Positions 41,878 through 51,904 are shown, numbered from the stretch's first letter. The stretch is 64,000 nt of DNA from Methylobacter sp. (GCA_028716975.1 JAQUOU010000015.1:1-64000); one strand, 5' to 3'. The notes: a model not told the origin generated them from the letters alone. Numbers and translations are program-made.

Positions 41878-43374
41878 TCAGCCTTTCGGTCTCATATGCG
41901 GAAACAATAATACATCACGAATTGACGGCGCGTCGGTAAACAACATGACCAAACGGTCGATGCCTATGCCCTCGCCTGCTGTCGGCGGCATCCCGTGTTC
42001 CAAAGCAATAATATAATCCGCATCAAAGTGCATGGCTTCATCATCACCGGCTTCTTTTTCCTCCACCTGTTTCTGGAAGCGCGCCGCCTGATCTTCGGCA
42101 TCATTCAATTCGGTAAACCCATTGGCAATTTCACGGCCGCCAACAAAGAATTCAAACCGGTCGGTTACATGCGGATTATCGTCATTACGCCTTGCCAAGG
42201 GCGAGACTTCAACCGGATAAGCAGTAATAAAAGTTGGATTCATTAAGCGGTGTTCAACGGTTTTTTCAAAAATCTCGATCTGTACCTTACCCAGACCATA
42301 GTTTTCTTTTAACGGAAGACCAAGCTTTTCAGCAACTTTAGCTGCCGAGTCGCGATTATCTATATCCCTGGCTTGTAACGCGGGATTAAAATGCAAAATA
42401 GAATCAAATACCGTCATTCGATCAAACGGCTTGCCGAAATCGTATTGCTCGCCCTGATAGGAGATAACCGTCCGGCCTAACACTTCTTCCGCTAAACCGC
42501 GCAACATGGCTTCAGTTAAATCCATCAAATCCTGATATTCAGCATAAGCCTGATAAAATTCCAGCATGGTAAACTCAGGATTATGACGGCTTGAAAGACC
42601 TTCATTACGAAAATTGCGGTTGATTTCGAAAACCCGCTCAAAGCCGCCGACCACAAGCCGTTTTAAATACAATTCCGGCGCAATGCGCAGGTATAAGCCC
42701 ATATCCAGGGCATTGTGATATGTGGAAAAAGGCCGGGCAGTCGCGCCGCCTGGAATCGCCTGCATCATCGGCGTTTCAACTTCCAGAAATTGGCGCTCAA
42801 TCAGGAACTGACGGATATAAGCAACAACCCTGGAGCGCATCAAAAAAGTGTTGCGCGATTGCTCACTCATAATTAAGTCCAGATAGCGCTGCCTGTATCT
42901 GATTTCCTGATCGGCAACACCATGGAATTTTTCCGGCAAGGGGCGCAAAGCCTTGGTCAGCAGGCGGATATCATCCACCTTTACGCTGAGCTCGCCCGTC
43001 TGGGTTTTAAACAACACACCTTCCGCGCCGACAATATCGCCAATATCCCACTTCTTGAAGTGATCGTTATAAAAGTCTTCAGCCAGCGCATCACGGGTCA
43101 CGTAAAGCTGTATCTTGCCGGACATGTCCTGAATATGCGCAAAACTCGCCTTACCCATGATGCGACGGGTCATTATGCGCCCAGCCAATTTCACACGTAC
43201 CGGTTCGGCTTCGAGCTCTTCCTTGGATTTTTCTGTGTATTCGGCTAACAGTTCACCTGCAATCACATTGCGGCGAAAATCGGTAGGAAAAGCAATGCCG
43301 TTTTCCCGCAAGGCATTTAATTTGCTGCGGCGCTGTTTGATTTGTTCCTGCTCGTCGTGCTCAATTTCTGACAT
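41878..43374 (-). CDS. lysS: Lysyl-tRNA synthetase (class II)
   Basis: Charges tRNA-Lys. 498 residues is usual. The N-terminal OB-fold anticodon domain (about 60-150) precedes the class II core with motif 2 ([15 protein letters not shown]) and motif 3 ([12 protein letters not shown]). It lies 104 bases after prfB on the same strand, as in many gammaproteobacteria (prfB-lysS). The gap carries a dispersed-repeat-like sequence. Confidence 0.96.
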   Translation of the reverse strand: MSEIEHDEQEQIKQRRSKLNALRENGIAFPTDFRRNVIAGELLAEYTEKSKEELEAEPVRVKLAGRIMTRRIMGKASFAHIQDMSGKIQLYVTRDALAEDFYNDHFKKWDIGDIVGAEGVLFKTQTGELSVKVDDIRLLTKALRPLPEKFHGVADQEIRYRQRYLDLIMSEQSRNTFLMRSRVVAYIRQFLIERQFLEVETPMMQAIPGGATARPFSTYHNALDMGLYLRIAPELYLKRLVVGGFERVFEINRNFRNEGLSSRHNPEFTMLEFYQAYAEYQDLMDLTEAMLRGLAEEVLGRTVISYQGEQYDFGKPFDRMTVFDSILHFNPALQARDIDNRDSAAKVAEKLGLPLKENYGLGKVQIEIFEKTVEHRLMNPTFITAYPVEVSPLARRNDDNPHVTDRFEFFVGGREIANGFTELNDAEDQAARFQKQVEEKEAGDDEAMHFDADYIIALEHGMPPTAGEGIGIDRLVMLFTDAPSIRDVLLFPHMRPKG

Positions 43375-43414
43375 TTGTAATAACTAGCTGTTTATTTTTA
43401 CCATAGAAAACACA

Positions 43415-43470
43415 AAGGCCACGAAGAAAGAGAAAAACAGATCTCGTACTCTTCGCCACTTTCGTGGTAT
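43415..43470. repeat. Dispersed-repeat-like element between prfB and lysS
   Basis: CCACGAA near 43415 and TTCGTGG near 43462 are inverted copies around a purine-rich core. Such CACGAA/TTCGTG-type sequences are common dispersed intergenic repeats in many genomes. It may be inert or serve as an mRNA stem between the two genes. No second copy was seen in this window. Confidence 0.3.
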
Positions 43471-43478
43471 TAATTTTT

Positions 43479-44577
43479 TTACAACCCGCTCTTCAAACTG
43501 GCCTCAATAAACTGATCCAGATCGCCATCGAGTACCGCCTGGGTATTGCCGGTTTCCACGCCGGTGCGCAAATCCTTGATGCGTGACTGATCCAGCACAT
43601 AAGAACGTATCTGGCTGCCCCAGCCTATATCCGATTTGGTATCTTCCAGGGCTTGTTGCGTTTCACTGCGCTTGCGCATTTCCAGCTCATACAATTTAGC
43701 TTTCAATTGCTTCATCGCAGTATCGCGGTTTTTATGCTGCGAGCGATCGCTTTGACACTGCACGACGATACCGGTCGGGTTGTGGGTCATACGCACGGCG
43801 GACTCGGTTTTGTTGATGTGCTGGCCGCCCGCGCCACTGGCGCGATACACATCCACCCGGACATCAGCCGGGTTAATCTCTATATCAATATCGTCATTAA
43901 TTTCCGGCGAGACAAACACCGAGGCGAATGAAGTATGACGACGATTACCCGAATCAAAAGGCGATTTTCTGACTAAACGGTGCACGCCCGTTTCGGTACG
44001 CAGCCAGCCGAAGGCATAGTCGCCTTCGAATTTTATCGTGGCGCTTTTGATGCCGGCCACATCACCCTGCGATTCTTCAATCAACTCGGTTTTAAAACCC
44101 TTACGCTCGCCCCAGCGTAAAAACATGCGTTCAATAATGGCTGCCCAGTCCTGCGCTTCCGTACCGCCGGAGCCGGACTGTATATCCAGAAACGCATTAT
44201 TGGCATCCATTTCACCCGAGAACATGCGCCGGAATTCAAGAGCCGCCACTTTTGTTTCAAGATGAGCCAAATCGGATACGACAGTATTAACGGTTTCATC
44301 ATCTCCCTCATCAACCGCCATCATCAGCAGTTCTTCGGCATCATCCAGACCGCGCTCCAATTCATTAATCGTATTAACGATAACTTCCAATTGTCCGCGT
44401 TCCTTGCCTAAGGCTAGCGCCTCTTCCGGGTAATTCCAAATTTTCGGATTTTCCAGCTCTCTTAATACTTCAACCAGCCGCTCACTCTTGACATCAAAGT
44501 CAAAGATACCTCCTGAGGGCATTACCACGGTTTTTCAGGTCGGCTATTTTATTTTTAATGGGATTTATTTCTTGCAT
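43479..44577 (-). CDS. prfB: Peptide chain release factor 2 with programmed +1 frameshift
   Basis: Terminates translation at UGA and UAA. The gene needs a +1 frameshift: ATG 44577 opens a 25-codon frame ([15 protein letters not shown]...) that ends in TATCTTTGAC, with the in-frame UGA at 44502-44500 preceded by the AGGAGG stimulator. After the shift the frame continues DFDVKSERL to the stop. The total is about 365 residues, as in E. coli. Domain landmarks are the tripeptide anticodon SPF (in [12 protein letters not shown]) and [16 protein letters not shown], whose GGQ catalyses release. A start at 44528 is an artefact of the shifted frame. lysS follows. Confidence 0.96.
44500..44515 (-). promoter_or_regulatory. 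prfB programmed frameshift site
   Basis: On minus, AGGAGG lies three bases before CTT TGA C. The purine run pairs with the 16S anti-Shine-Dalgarno and pushes the ribosome from CUU to UUU while slow reading of UGA lets it happen. This is the known autoregulatory switch: low release factor 2 favours the shift. Both elements match the conserved form. Confidence 0.95.
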
Positions 44578-44868
44578 AGGATTTAATTAATGACGGTCAG
44601 CACCCAAGCTATCTGTAAACTCGGGCCGATGAAACTTAAAAAAGACAGATTATAAACTATTACCAAGCCCTCCTCATGCAGAACTTGCTGAAAGCATTAA
44701 ATGACAGTAAAGCGCGGTTAGCGTATGAATGAATTGGGACTTAACCATTTTTTCCCATGTTACATTCATGAGCAGCTCAATCGAATTAAAATACCGGCGT
44801 CAAAACCGGCAGTCACGACTATCAATTATTCCAGAGTCATTGAGGTTCATGATTAACTAATGAAAAAG

Positions 44869-45189
44869 TTAATCCCACCGGTTATCCCGCACTTGTACTT
44901 TTCCATTCTCAATTCGCACTGGAAAAGAATGAATATTTTCATAAGCGGGTGGGGATTTTACTGCGCCGGTTCTCACACAAAAACGCGCGCCGTGACGCGG
45001 ACAGATAATTTCGTCGCCTTCCAGTATGCCGCTGGCGATTTCCGCTCCATCATGCGTACAGACGTCTTCAATAGCGTAAAAATCGCCTTTAATTTTAAAT
45101 ACGGCAACGTCTGTTCCATCGACGTCAACGACCACATTTTCTCCATCAGCTAATACGCTTTCATCTATAACATCTACCCATTCCGACAT
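44869..45189 (-). CDS. Rieske-type [2Fe-2S] ferredoxin
   Basis: A 106-residue soluble Rieske protein. The cluster ligands are in CTHDGAEIASG and CPRHGARFCVRTG, giving the C-x-H...C-x2-H pattern. It resembles small ferredoxin components of ring-hydroxylating dioxygenases and the Rieske proteins found near SUF genes. No oxygenase or SUF gene adjoins it, so its partner is unknown. Start MSEWVDVIDE is preceded by AAAAGG in the expected place. Confidence 0.9.
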   Translation of the reverse strand: MSEWVDVIDESVLADGENVVVDVDGTDVAVFKIKGDFYAIEDVCTHDGAEIASGILEGDEIICPRHGARFCVRTGAVKSPPAYENIHSFPVRIENGKVQVRDNRWD

Positions 45190-45354
45190 TCCCGTACCTT
45201 TTTACGTTTTCTTATACTATTTTGACTTATCAGGCCAATTTAATCTTTAATACTATTTGCCTATAGTATAACGGCGTCAAGCTCGCTTTGAATAGCATTG
45301 CAGAGCCAACAGTATTACTTATTCAAATAAATCAAACTGTTTCCGGAGATCAAA

Positions 45355-45999
45355 ATGGACAATCTTCACTTCTATTTACAAAGCTTTTTATCGGTATTGA
45401 CTACAGGAAATATTCGCGAAATCTCGACTACGACTGCGAGCAGTTTTGCCTTGATTGCAGCTGCTGAAATGGGTGATAAAAGCCAGTTGGTCTGCATGAC
45501 CCTTTCATCCTGCCATAGAGCCTTACCGGTTATGCTTGGCGCTGTAACGGCCTTTGCCTTTTTAAATACTTTGGCCATGATTTTTGGCGCCGCCATTGCC
45601 ACTTGGCTGCCGCATTATCTAATTGCGGCAACGGTTTCTTTGCTATTTGTTATTTTCGGCATTCATTCTTTACGTCTTATCGAATACAAAGGAAATAAGG
45701 TGGTTAAAGAAAAAAGTAGCCACGGTATTTTCTTTACCACTTTTTTATTGATTGCAGTAGCTGAATTCGACGATAAAACTCCGCTTGCAGTCATCGCATT
45801 AAGCAGTGCTACAGTGCCTATTGCAGTATGGCTAGGTTCTACAGCAGCATTGGCCTCAATATCTGCCCTGGGAATTGTAACCGGACGTGCTTTTTTAAAG
45901 ATAATTCCTTTAATTTTGCTACACAAAATCAGCGGAACCATTTTCCTGATTTTGTCTGTTTTTGCGGCCTATCGAAGTTATATCAGTTACCCTGCCTGA
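45355..45999 (+). CDS. GDT1/TMEM165 family cation exporter (UPF0016)
   Basis: A 214-residue six-helix membrane protein with two homologous halves. Each half normally carries an E-x-G-D-(K/R)-(S/T) motif for manganese or calcium. The first is AAEMGDKSQL (Glu at 38). The second reads AEFDDKTPL (Glu at 137), with Asp in place of the conserved Gly. Relatives export Mn in bacteria. No manganese riboswitch is evident in its 155-base leader. GGAG lies seven bases before ATG. Confidence 0.88.
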   Translation: MDNLHFYLQSFLSVLTTGNIREISTTTASSFALIAAAEMGDKSQLVCMTLSSCHRALPVMLGAVTAFAFLNTLAMIFGAAIATWLPHYLIAATVSLLFVIFGIHSLRLIEYKGNKVVKEKSSHGIFFTTFLLIAVAEFDDKTPLAVIALSSATVPIAVWLGSTAALASISALGIVTGRAFLKIIPLILLHKISGTIFLILSVFAAYRSYISYPA

Positions 46000-46163
46000 A
46001 CTATCGATCGCCGCATGGATTTGATATGACAAAAGTGCGCAAGATTAAGGGAATATTGGCCCGTTAATCTCTACGCATTGATAGGAATGGCCGGTAATTA
46101 AATTTTCATGTTTTGATACAAAGCTATTGGAAGCCAGCGTACTTGAATTTCCCGATGATAGCC

Positions 46164-46346
46164 CTACTGTTGTGGGTAACCTTGCTGTTGGGGATAGCCT
46201 CGTTGCTGCGGGTAACTCTGTTGTTGGGGATAACCCTGTTGCTGGGGGTAACCCTGTTGTTGAGGATAACCCTGCTGTTGCGGGTAACCTTGTTGCTGCG
46301 GGTAACCTTGTTGCTGCGGATAGCCCTGCTGTTGCTGCTGACTACC
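46164..46346 (-). repeat. 18-base tandem repeat encoding the OmpA-lipoprotein tail
   Basis: Nine imperfect 18-base units in frame with the coding sequence, each giving QQ(Q/R)(G/S)YP. The third from the C-terminal end has Ser instead of Gly. Third-position differences between units suggest age and selection on the protein, yet copy number could still vary between strains. Confidence 0.9.
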
Positions 46347-47012
46347 TTGCTGGGAGCCTGCATTTTGATTGGCGACAATAGCTAACTCCACACGGCGATT
46401 CTGTGCCCGATTAGCCTCACTGGTATTAGGAACTTTCGGCATTCTTTCGCCCATGCCCTGCTGAGTAAGCCGGGAATAATTTACATTATGCTGAGATAAA
46501 TAGCTTGAAACACTGGTAGCACGTTGTTCAGACAACTTCTGGTTATAATTATCAGCGCCACTATCATCCGTATGGCCGGTTATAGTAATTTTCGAATCCG
46601 GGTATTGATTTAATACATTAGCTACCGAGTCCAGGGCAGTTTGAGCTTGCGGGGTTAGATTTGCAGAATCAAACCCGAAAGTAATATTACTGGGCATAGT
46701 TAAATTAAGCGTGTTTTCAGCCGTACGCTGAACCTCAATACCCGTTCCCTGCAATGATTGCTGCATTTCCTGTTGCTGATGATCCATATAAGCGCCAACA
46801 GCCGCGCCCACTGCACCACCTGCTAAAGCCCCAAAACCGGCATTCTTAAGATCATTGCCGCCAAACAGGGTGCCGGCGCCCGCGCCAACAGCCGCCCCTA
46901 TTCCACCCCCTTTGGCAGTATTGCTGATAGTCGACTGCCCCGTATAAGGATCAGTAATACACGCTGTCAAAAGCACCGAGCTTATACCGGCAATTAATAA
47001 TTTTTTTTTCAT
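46164..47012 (-). CDS. OmpA family lipoprotein with Gln/Gly/Tyr/Pro repeat tail
   Basis: A 282-residue outer-membrane lipoprotein: lipobox LLTAC gives Cys 18. Next is a glycine-zipper segment (about 35-77, GGGIGAAVGAGAGTLFGG and similar), as in YiaD-like proteins. The OmpA peptidoglycan-binding domain follows (about 100-215) with FGFDSANLTP, ITGHTDDSGADNYN and RAQNRRVEL. The tail (about 225-282) is nine copies of a six-residue unit QQ(Q/R)(G/S)YP. Such a low-complexity tail may be sticky or flexible. Start ATG 47012 has no strong ribosome site nearby. Confidence 0.92.
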   Translation of the reverse strand: MKKKLLIAGISSVLLTACITDPYTGQSTISNTAKGGGIGAAVGAGAGTLFGGNDLKNAGFGALAGGAVGAAVGAYMDHQQQEMQQSLQGTGIEVQRTAENTLNLTMPSNITFGFDSANLTPQAQTALDSVANVLNQYPDSKITITGHTDDSGADNYNQKLSEQRATSVSSYLSQHNVNYSRLTQQGMGERMPKVPNTSEANRAQNRRVELAIVANQNAGSQQGSQQQQQGYPQQQGYPQQQGYPQQQGYPQQQGYPQQQGYPQQQSYPQQRGYPQQQGYPQQ

Positions 47013-47219
47013 AAATTCAAAGCCTTAGGCAAGTTATACAAATATTGGCAAAGAAAATATACCAATAAAATCTTAACACGTGCTGAATAAAGCTACTTCA
47101 TTATGTTAAGTCAAAATTGTAGAACTCTGCGGGAAGAAAACGTTCAAACGGAGCCTGTCCGGACTAAACTTTGAGATATAAAACCTGAGAATCCACCTGT
47201 TTAAATATGAAAGCCGGCT

Positions 47220-48698
47220 TTAATTCGCGGCCGGTAAAGTTTTTTTGCGACTTTCAAACAGGGCAATAACCAGGCTATAAATCAACAGCAGTTCACCGCC
47301 GGATAGCCACGGCTTGTTTTCAGGATAAATTCGCAGTTGCTCCTGCAGGAAATACAAACCGATACCCAAGCCGATATAGCCGATAACACGTTTAACATCA
47401 TAATCGACCGGGTAATATTTCCGCCCCAGTAAATACGATACCAGTGCCATACTAGCATAACAGACCAGCGTCGCCCAAGCCGAACCCGCATATCCGAAAA
47501 GAGGAATCCACCAGACATTAAGCACGACTGTCAGCACTGCTCCGGCTAATGATACGAAGGCTCCCATTAGCGTGTGGTCAGTGAGCTTGTACCAGATAGA
47601 CAGGTTTACATAAATGCCAAGACATAGATTCGCAAGCAATAAAATCGGCACTACTTCAAGCCCTGCGCGAAATTCATCGCCGACAAAATATTTAAAGAAA
47701 TCAATAAATAAGGTCACCAACAGAAAGATGAACACGCAAAAAATGACGAAAATCCTGAGCACGTCAGCGTAAATTCTGCGGGCATCTTTTTGATCGGCAT
47801 AGGCAAAGAAAAATGGCTCGGCGGCATAGCGAAACGCCTGGATGAATAGCGACATTACTATGGAAAGCTTATAACAAGCGCTATAAATACCCAGCATTTT
47901 CATATTGGTCTGAAAATCATAAGGCAACAGGTATTTTAGCAGGACCCGATCGAGCATTTCATTGATGATCCCGGCGAAACCGATGACTACCATAGGCAGC
48001 GAATAGCGAATCATGCGCCCGAATAACCCTTTATCAAATCCCCATACAAGCCCGATTAACTGCGGCGCCAGCAGCAGAAACTTGAGTATGCTGGCTATCA
48101 GGTTGGCTATAAATATGTAACCTACCCCTATGGCCGGATCATAAATCCTTGCTATCCAGGGATACGAATTTTCCGCATAAATTTTCGGACAATAGACGAT
48201 AAAAAACAGGCTTAGCAATACGTTTACCAAAATTTCCGTAATTTTTATGCCGGCAAAACGCAGCGCCTTGTTTTCCGCCCGCAGACGCGCAAAAGGGATG
48301 GCGGCAATCGCATCCAGGGTTAAAATAATGGCGAACCACAAGACGTATTCAGGATGATTTGAATAATGTAATAACGCTGAAAGCCTGGGATTAATTACTA
48401 CTATAAGCAGAAGAAATCCCAGGTTGACCAGCACGACAAACAATAATGCTGTTGAATAGGCAACATCCCTGCCTGTTGCTTGCTTGTCGCGAAAGCGAAA
48501 ATAGCCAGTCTCAAAACCGAATAACAGCAGCACGGAAAAAAATCCGGCATACGCATAAAACTCCGACACCACCCCGTATTCAGCCGCCGAAAAGTGATAG
48601 GTATACAGCGGTACCAACAGGTAATTGAGAAATCGGCCAAAAATGCTGCTAATGCCGTAGATCGCAGTTTGAGACGCGAGTTTTCTTATAATACCCAT
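47220..48698 (-). CDS. Polysaccharide flippase (Wzx/MATE-like)
   Basis: A 492-residue polytopic inner-membrane protein with about 12-14 helices, of the oligosaccharide-flippase/MATE superfamily, likely moving lipid-linked oligosaccharides or O-antigen units across the membrane. The N-terminal IRKLASQTAIYGISSIFGR and YTYHFSAAEYGVVSEFYAY are typical. No glycosyltransferases or polymerase lie next to it, so the substrate cannot be said. Confidence 0.88.
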   Translation of the reverse strand: MGIIRKLASQTAIYGISSIFGRFLNYLLVPLYTYHFSAAEYGVVSEFYAYAGFFSVLLLFGFETGYFRFRDKQATGRDVAYSTALLFVVLVNLGFLLLIVVINPRLSALLHYSNHPEYVLWFAIILTLDAIAAIPFARLRAENKALRFAGIKITEILVNVLLSLFFIVYCPKIYAENSYPWIARIYDPAIGVGYIFIANLIASILKFLLLAPQLIGLVWGFDKGLFGRMIRYSLPMVVIGFAGIINEMLDRVLLKYLLPYDFQTNMKMLGIYSACYKLSIVMSLFIQAFRYAAEPFFFAYADQKDARRIYADVLRIFVIFCVFIFLLVTLFIDFFKYFVGDEFRAGLEVVPILLLANLCLGIYVNLSIWYKLTDHTLMGAFVSLAGAVLTVVLNVWWIPLFGYAGSAWATLVCYASMALVSYLLGRKYYPVDYDVKRVIGYIGLGIGLYFLQEQLRIYPENKPWLSGGELLLIYSLVIALFESRKKTLPAAN

Positions 48699-49162
48699 GG
48701 GTAGGGAGTCTTTTGATTTAATTAATGAGGTAATTCCGGGTGTAGTGCGGAATTATACCTGAATCGGTTTAACCAGCGCTGTTTATACCCCGGCAACCTG
48801 ACCAGTTTTGCGAATAGTAGGGTAAGCTTATGCAGGTATATTTTTGATACCAAGACCGGCTACATTATTTAAAGTGAACTTCAGGGTTGAATTGCCACTA
48901 TAGTTTTTTCCATGCAAAAAATTGGGTAAGCACTGAGGTGCTTACCCAAGTCCCCTTAATGCCTCTATCCGCTATAGAAATCAACTCGAACCAGATGTCA
49001 CATATACTTGTGAATTGCGGCAAGAAAAGCAGGCTATATCAATTCACTGACTTTTTCTGAGCTTCAAGCAGTTTTGTCCTGTTTAGGTTCGGCTGTCCAA
49101 AGTCCGGCTTATAAAAAATGACAGGCTCATCGATGTGAGCACTCCTGTTAATGACTGCTACT
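48699..49162. other. Intergenic region with one strong terminator
   Basis: No gene is seen in these 464 bases between two minus-strand genes. Besides the terminator at 48916-48949 the sequence is unremarkable and probably carries the promoter for the flippase gene on its left side. Confidence 0.45.
48916..48949 (-). terminator. Intrinsic terminator downstream of the TIGR03118 gene
   Basis: TTGGGTAAGCAC (48922-48933) and GTGCTTACCCAA (48938-48949) form a perfect 12-base-pair stem with loop TGAG. On minus it is followed by a T-run (48923-48916). It lies about 215 bases past the stop of the upstream minus-strand gene. Confidence 0.82.
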
Positions 49163-50293
49163 TTAATTATTGTTATCATCGGAATGATCTGAAACTACCT
49201 CAATTTTGCCATACAAACCATTTGCTTCATCATTTGGCCCTGCGGCGAAGAACAGGACATTAGTAGGTTGCTGCTTCAAGCCATTACCAAAGCTGATACC
49301 CCATAAACCTTCGATATTAATGGGAGTACCATTGGGTTGGCGCAGTTTTGCACCCGGATTATAAAAATGGTTATTGAGGTCATAGGCAATAATGGCGCCA
49401 TCGCCAAAATTACCCACCAGAAGATGATTACTGAATTTACCGAAATCGGCCGGCGCCAGCGCCAAGCCCCACGGTGCATTCAGTTTACCGCGCGCAGCAA
49501 CGCGCCGGAGCAAATGGCCGCTGGCATCATAGGCATTGACATAACCAAGCCCCGGCCCAGCCACATCATCCTCTTTATCATCATCTTGCTTGGCATATGT
49601 TACAAAAATGACCCCATTGATAGCCTGAATCCCGAATGGCGCAAATCCTGTCGGAATTTTAGGATCTGTGAATGCATCTACATCCAGTGATACCGGCTGA
49701 AACTTACCATCGAAAACATCCACCTTGCCATTATGGAAATCAGTGGCGTAAAGCAGGTAGCGTATACCATCGGCACTGAGAGCCAAACCCTTATAGATAG
49801 GTCCGTTTTCCGGCTCTAAATTAGGCACCACCTCAATAGCTGTGGTGCCTGTAGAAGGCGCCCAGCCTGAAATTGTGCCGTCTTCCGTAGCAAAAATGAA
49901 ACGGCTGGATGCGGTCGTGCCGTTAGCTGTGACTTTAAAATCACTGTTACCTCCAAAATAGACTATGCCTGTAGGCTTGGATGGCTGACCTGATGACCCT
50001 GGAATTGTCACCACCAGGCTTTGTTTTATCCCATTCCCATCATACAAAGTGGATTTGCCGGTACCGCCATCGTTAACCCAAACATAAAGATCGGGATTAA
50101 AAGCGATCCCCCAGGCATTAACGAGATCAGGGTCCATATGATCAGCTTCATTAGGAATATCAGAGACTAAATTATGAACCCGGTAGCCCGTCAGTTGAAA
50201 GCCTGGAGCTGCATACGAAATTCCGGTGGACATTAAAAATATAAGTGTTATCAGCAAAGATGAGCTGAAATTACTAAAACGATTATTTAACAT
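49163..50293 (-). CDS. TIGR03118 family exported beta-propeller-like protein
   Basis: A 376-residue protein with a Sec signal peptide (about 1-29, LITLIFLMSTGISYAAPG). The mature part has repeated segments typical of the TIGR03118 family: DPDLVNAWGIAFNPD, VWVNDGGTGKSTLYDG, KPTGIVYFGGNSDF, YKGLALSADG and FGPFGIQAI-like, ending in GNFGDGAI and LFFAAGPNDEANGLYG. Members are found in several environmental bacteria; function is unknown. No obvious anchor signal follows the short Asp/Asn-rich tail. Confidence 0.88.
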   Translation of the reverse strand: MLNNRFSNFSSSLLITLIFLMSTGISYAAPGFQLTGYRVHNLVSDIPNEADHMDPDLVNAWGIAFNPDLYVWVNDGGTGKSTLYDGNGIKQSLVVTIPGSSGQPSKPTGIVYFGGNSDFKVTANGTTASSRFIFATEDGTISGWAPSTGTTAIEVVPNLEPENGPIYKGLALSADGIRYLLYATDFHNGKVDVFDGKFQPVSLDVDAFTDPKIPTGFAPFGIQAINGVIFVTYAKQDDDKEDDVAGPGLGYVNAYDASGHLLRRVAARGKLNAPWGLALAPADFGKFSNHLLVGNFGDGAIIAYDLNNHFYNPGAKLRQPNGTPINIEGLWGISFGNGLKQQPTNVLFFAAGPNDEANGLYGKIEVVSDHSDDNNN

Positions 50294-50583
50294 ATCACTC
50301 TCCCTTACAACGCAGGAAACATTACCTGCACAATATAAATTCCTGTGATTCAGGAAAAGGTTCAGTATATTGGCCGGAAGAGCTATTATTTTTTCTAAAA
50401 AATTGAAGCATTAATTAATAGGCCAAGAATGAGCCGAGCCGATATAAATATTCCGGCTGATTTGGCCAAAATCTGCCGACTCAGATACAAATCCACGCCT
50501 ATAGTAGCAATCCTAATATCTCCGCCTGTTGTTTTGTCGTGAACCTGATCATTAGTGTTGGGTGTCTTTTCTTTAAGTACTTA

Positions 50584-51876
50584 TTACAGAACATTTGCGT
50601 AGTCCTGCTCCAGTTGCCGGAAATTCATTGATGTCATAAAACGGCTGAAACTCAGCCAAGCCGAAAGCCCCATTAAATCGGTGAACTGTGGCGGCAAAAA
50701 GCGTGGCGCGATTACGGTGCCTTCTTCAACCAGGTCCACCAGGACTTTCATATCTTCAATCATAGTCTTGCCGCAGAACAGCAAGGGAATGCGATCCGGT
50801 TTGCCTTTGCTGACGGCAAGACGCATAAAATTATAAGTCAGCACGAAACCTTTGATATAAGTAAGATCCTTAGTAAACGGCATGCCATCCGGACTACTGC
50901 CTCTAAATACCCTGCTGCTAAGCGTATAACTTTCTTCATTATCTAGTCCTTTTTCCTTAAAGAAAGTAAATATATCCATAAAATCCGCGCCTTCTTCGGT
51001 AAGCGTGATGGCGCGCACGCGGTTAATCAGGCGCATCAGCCGGTTCGGCGTGGAGCTGAACGTCAATATCTCCATTAAGACCGCCAGTCCTTCCTGGGTA
51101 ATAGTGGCAGAAGGCGGTCCTTTACCCAGAAACGTGCAATACGGCTGGGCCAAACCATTCAGCGTGGTGCCCAAGTGCACCCATATTTCATGAACTTCAA
51201 GAACACGCAGATCGCGCATATTAAACAAGGCATCAGCGCGCAGTTTAATGTAATCGGTACCGGCTGCAGCATCGGCTAAAATACCGTCGCTGATCATGGC
51301 ACGCAGGCCATCGCCTGGAAACAGACCTTCTATTTTTTCATTAAGAATGGCGACAGCATCTTTTGCTTTAATAGTTTTCGGTTCTTCGGTCAGGAAGTCA
51401 AGTTTCAGCAGTTGTGATAAGGTTTCTTCCATCATGCTCCCTAAATGGGCGAGCGTCGGATCACCAACATGAAAGACATCCTGGGACGAACCGTATAATT
51501 CCTGGGAAATATTAGAAAATACCGGGGTGCCTCTGGCTTCAAGCATATTGACAACGTCCTGATACTCGCGGCAAATCCGGCGCATGATGACGCTAAGCGG
51601 ATTGAGTTGGCCAAGCTTGCGCACTAAGTCCCGCTCAATCTGGTAAAATTCGTGCTTTTTTTCCTTTGGATCAAAGCCTAGCGGCCGGTTTAAATAATAA
51701 TCAGTTGTCACTAACGGTAAATTTTTACAATTATCCCTAAAAAAAGCCTGCTTAATATTGTCATCCCATTTGATGGCATCCAGAATACGGATGGGTTGTT
51801 GAGCCTTGACGATTCGATCAGAAAGCGTTTTGACTTCAGTCAGATAAGCGGATGGTTTGATGGTTTTTTTACGCAT
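50584..51876 (-). CDS. QEGLA-motif metallopeptidase-like protein (DUF1704/MATCAP family)
   Basis: A 430-residue protein of the family named for the motif QEGLA and annotated as modulator of flavohaemoglobin expression (PF08014). Residues HEIWVH (about 223-228) form an H-E-x3-H site, and TITQEGLA carries the next Glu. Relatives in eukaryotes are tyrosine carboxypeptidases of tubulin (MATCAP), so a zinc protease is likely, though the bacterial substrate is unknown. It has no signal peptide or membrane helix. It is monocistronic. Confidence 0.86.
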   Translation of the reverse strand: MRKKTIKPSAYLTEVKTLSDRIVKAQQPIRILDAIKWDDNIKQAFFRDNCKNLPLVTTDYYLNRPLGFDPKEKKHEFYQIERDLVRKLGQLNPLSVIMRRICREYQDVVNMLEARGTPVFSNISQELYGSSQDVFHVGDPTLAHLGSMMEETLSQLLKLDFLTEEPKTIKAKDAVAILNEKIEGLFPGDGLRAMISDGILADAAAGTDYIKLRADALFNMRDLRVLEVHEIWVHLGTTLNGLAQPYCTFLGKGPPSATITQEGLAVLMEILTFSSTPNRLMRLINRVRAITLTEEGADFMDIFTFFKEKGLDNEESYTLSSRVFRGSSPDGMPFTKDLTYIKGFVLTYNFMRLAVSKGKPDRIPLLFCGKTMIEDMKVLVDLVEEGTVIAPRFLPPQFTDLMGLSAWLSFSRFMTSMNFRQLEQDYANVL

Positions 51877-51904
51877 GGGTGTCGTCAGTTAGCGGTGCAA
51901 TATT

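Noticed and set aside
43479-44528. prfB starting at 44528
   Set aside because: This start lies in the shifted frame and omits the conserved N-terminus; the frameshift signal and the frame from 44577 are both clear.
45200-45354. yybP-ykoY manganese riboswitch before the GDT1-type gene
   Set aside because: No match to the conserved loops was seen in the short leader.
46164-46346. CRISPR array
   Set aside because: Units are contiguous 18-base coding repeats without spacers.
46113-46385. Plus-strand frames with repeated Leu/Thr or Val/Gly/Asn units
   Set aside because: They are the reverse reading of the OmpA-lipoprotein repeat and have no independent support.
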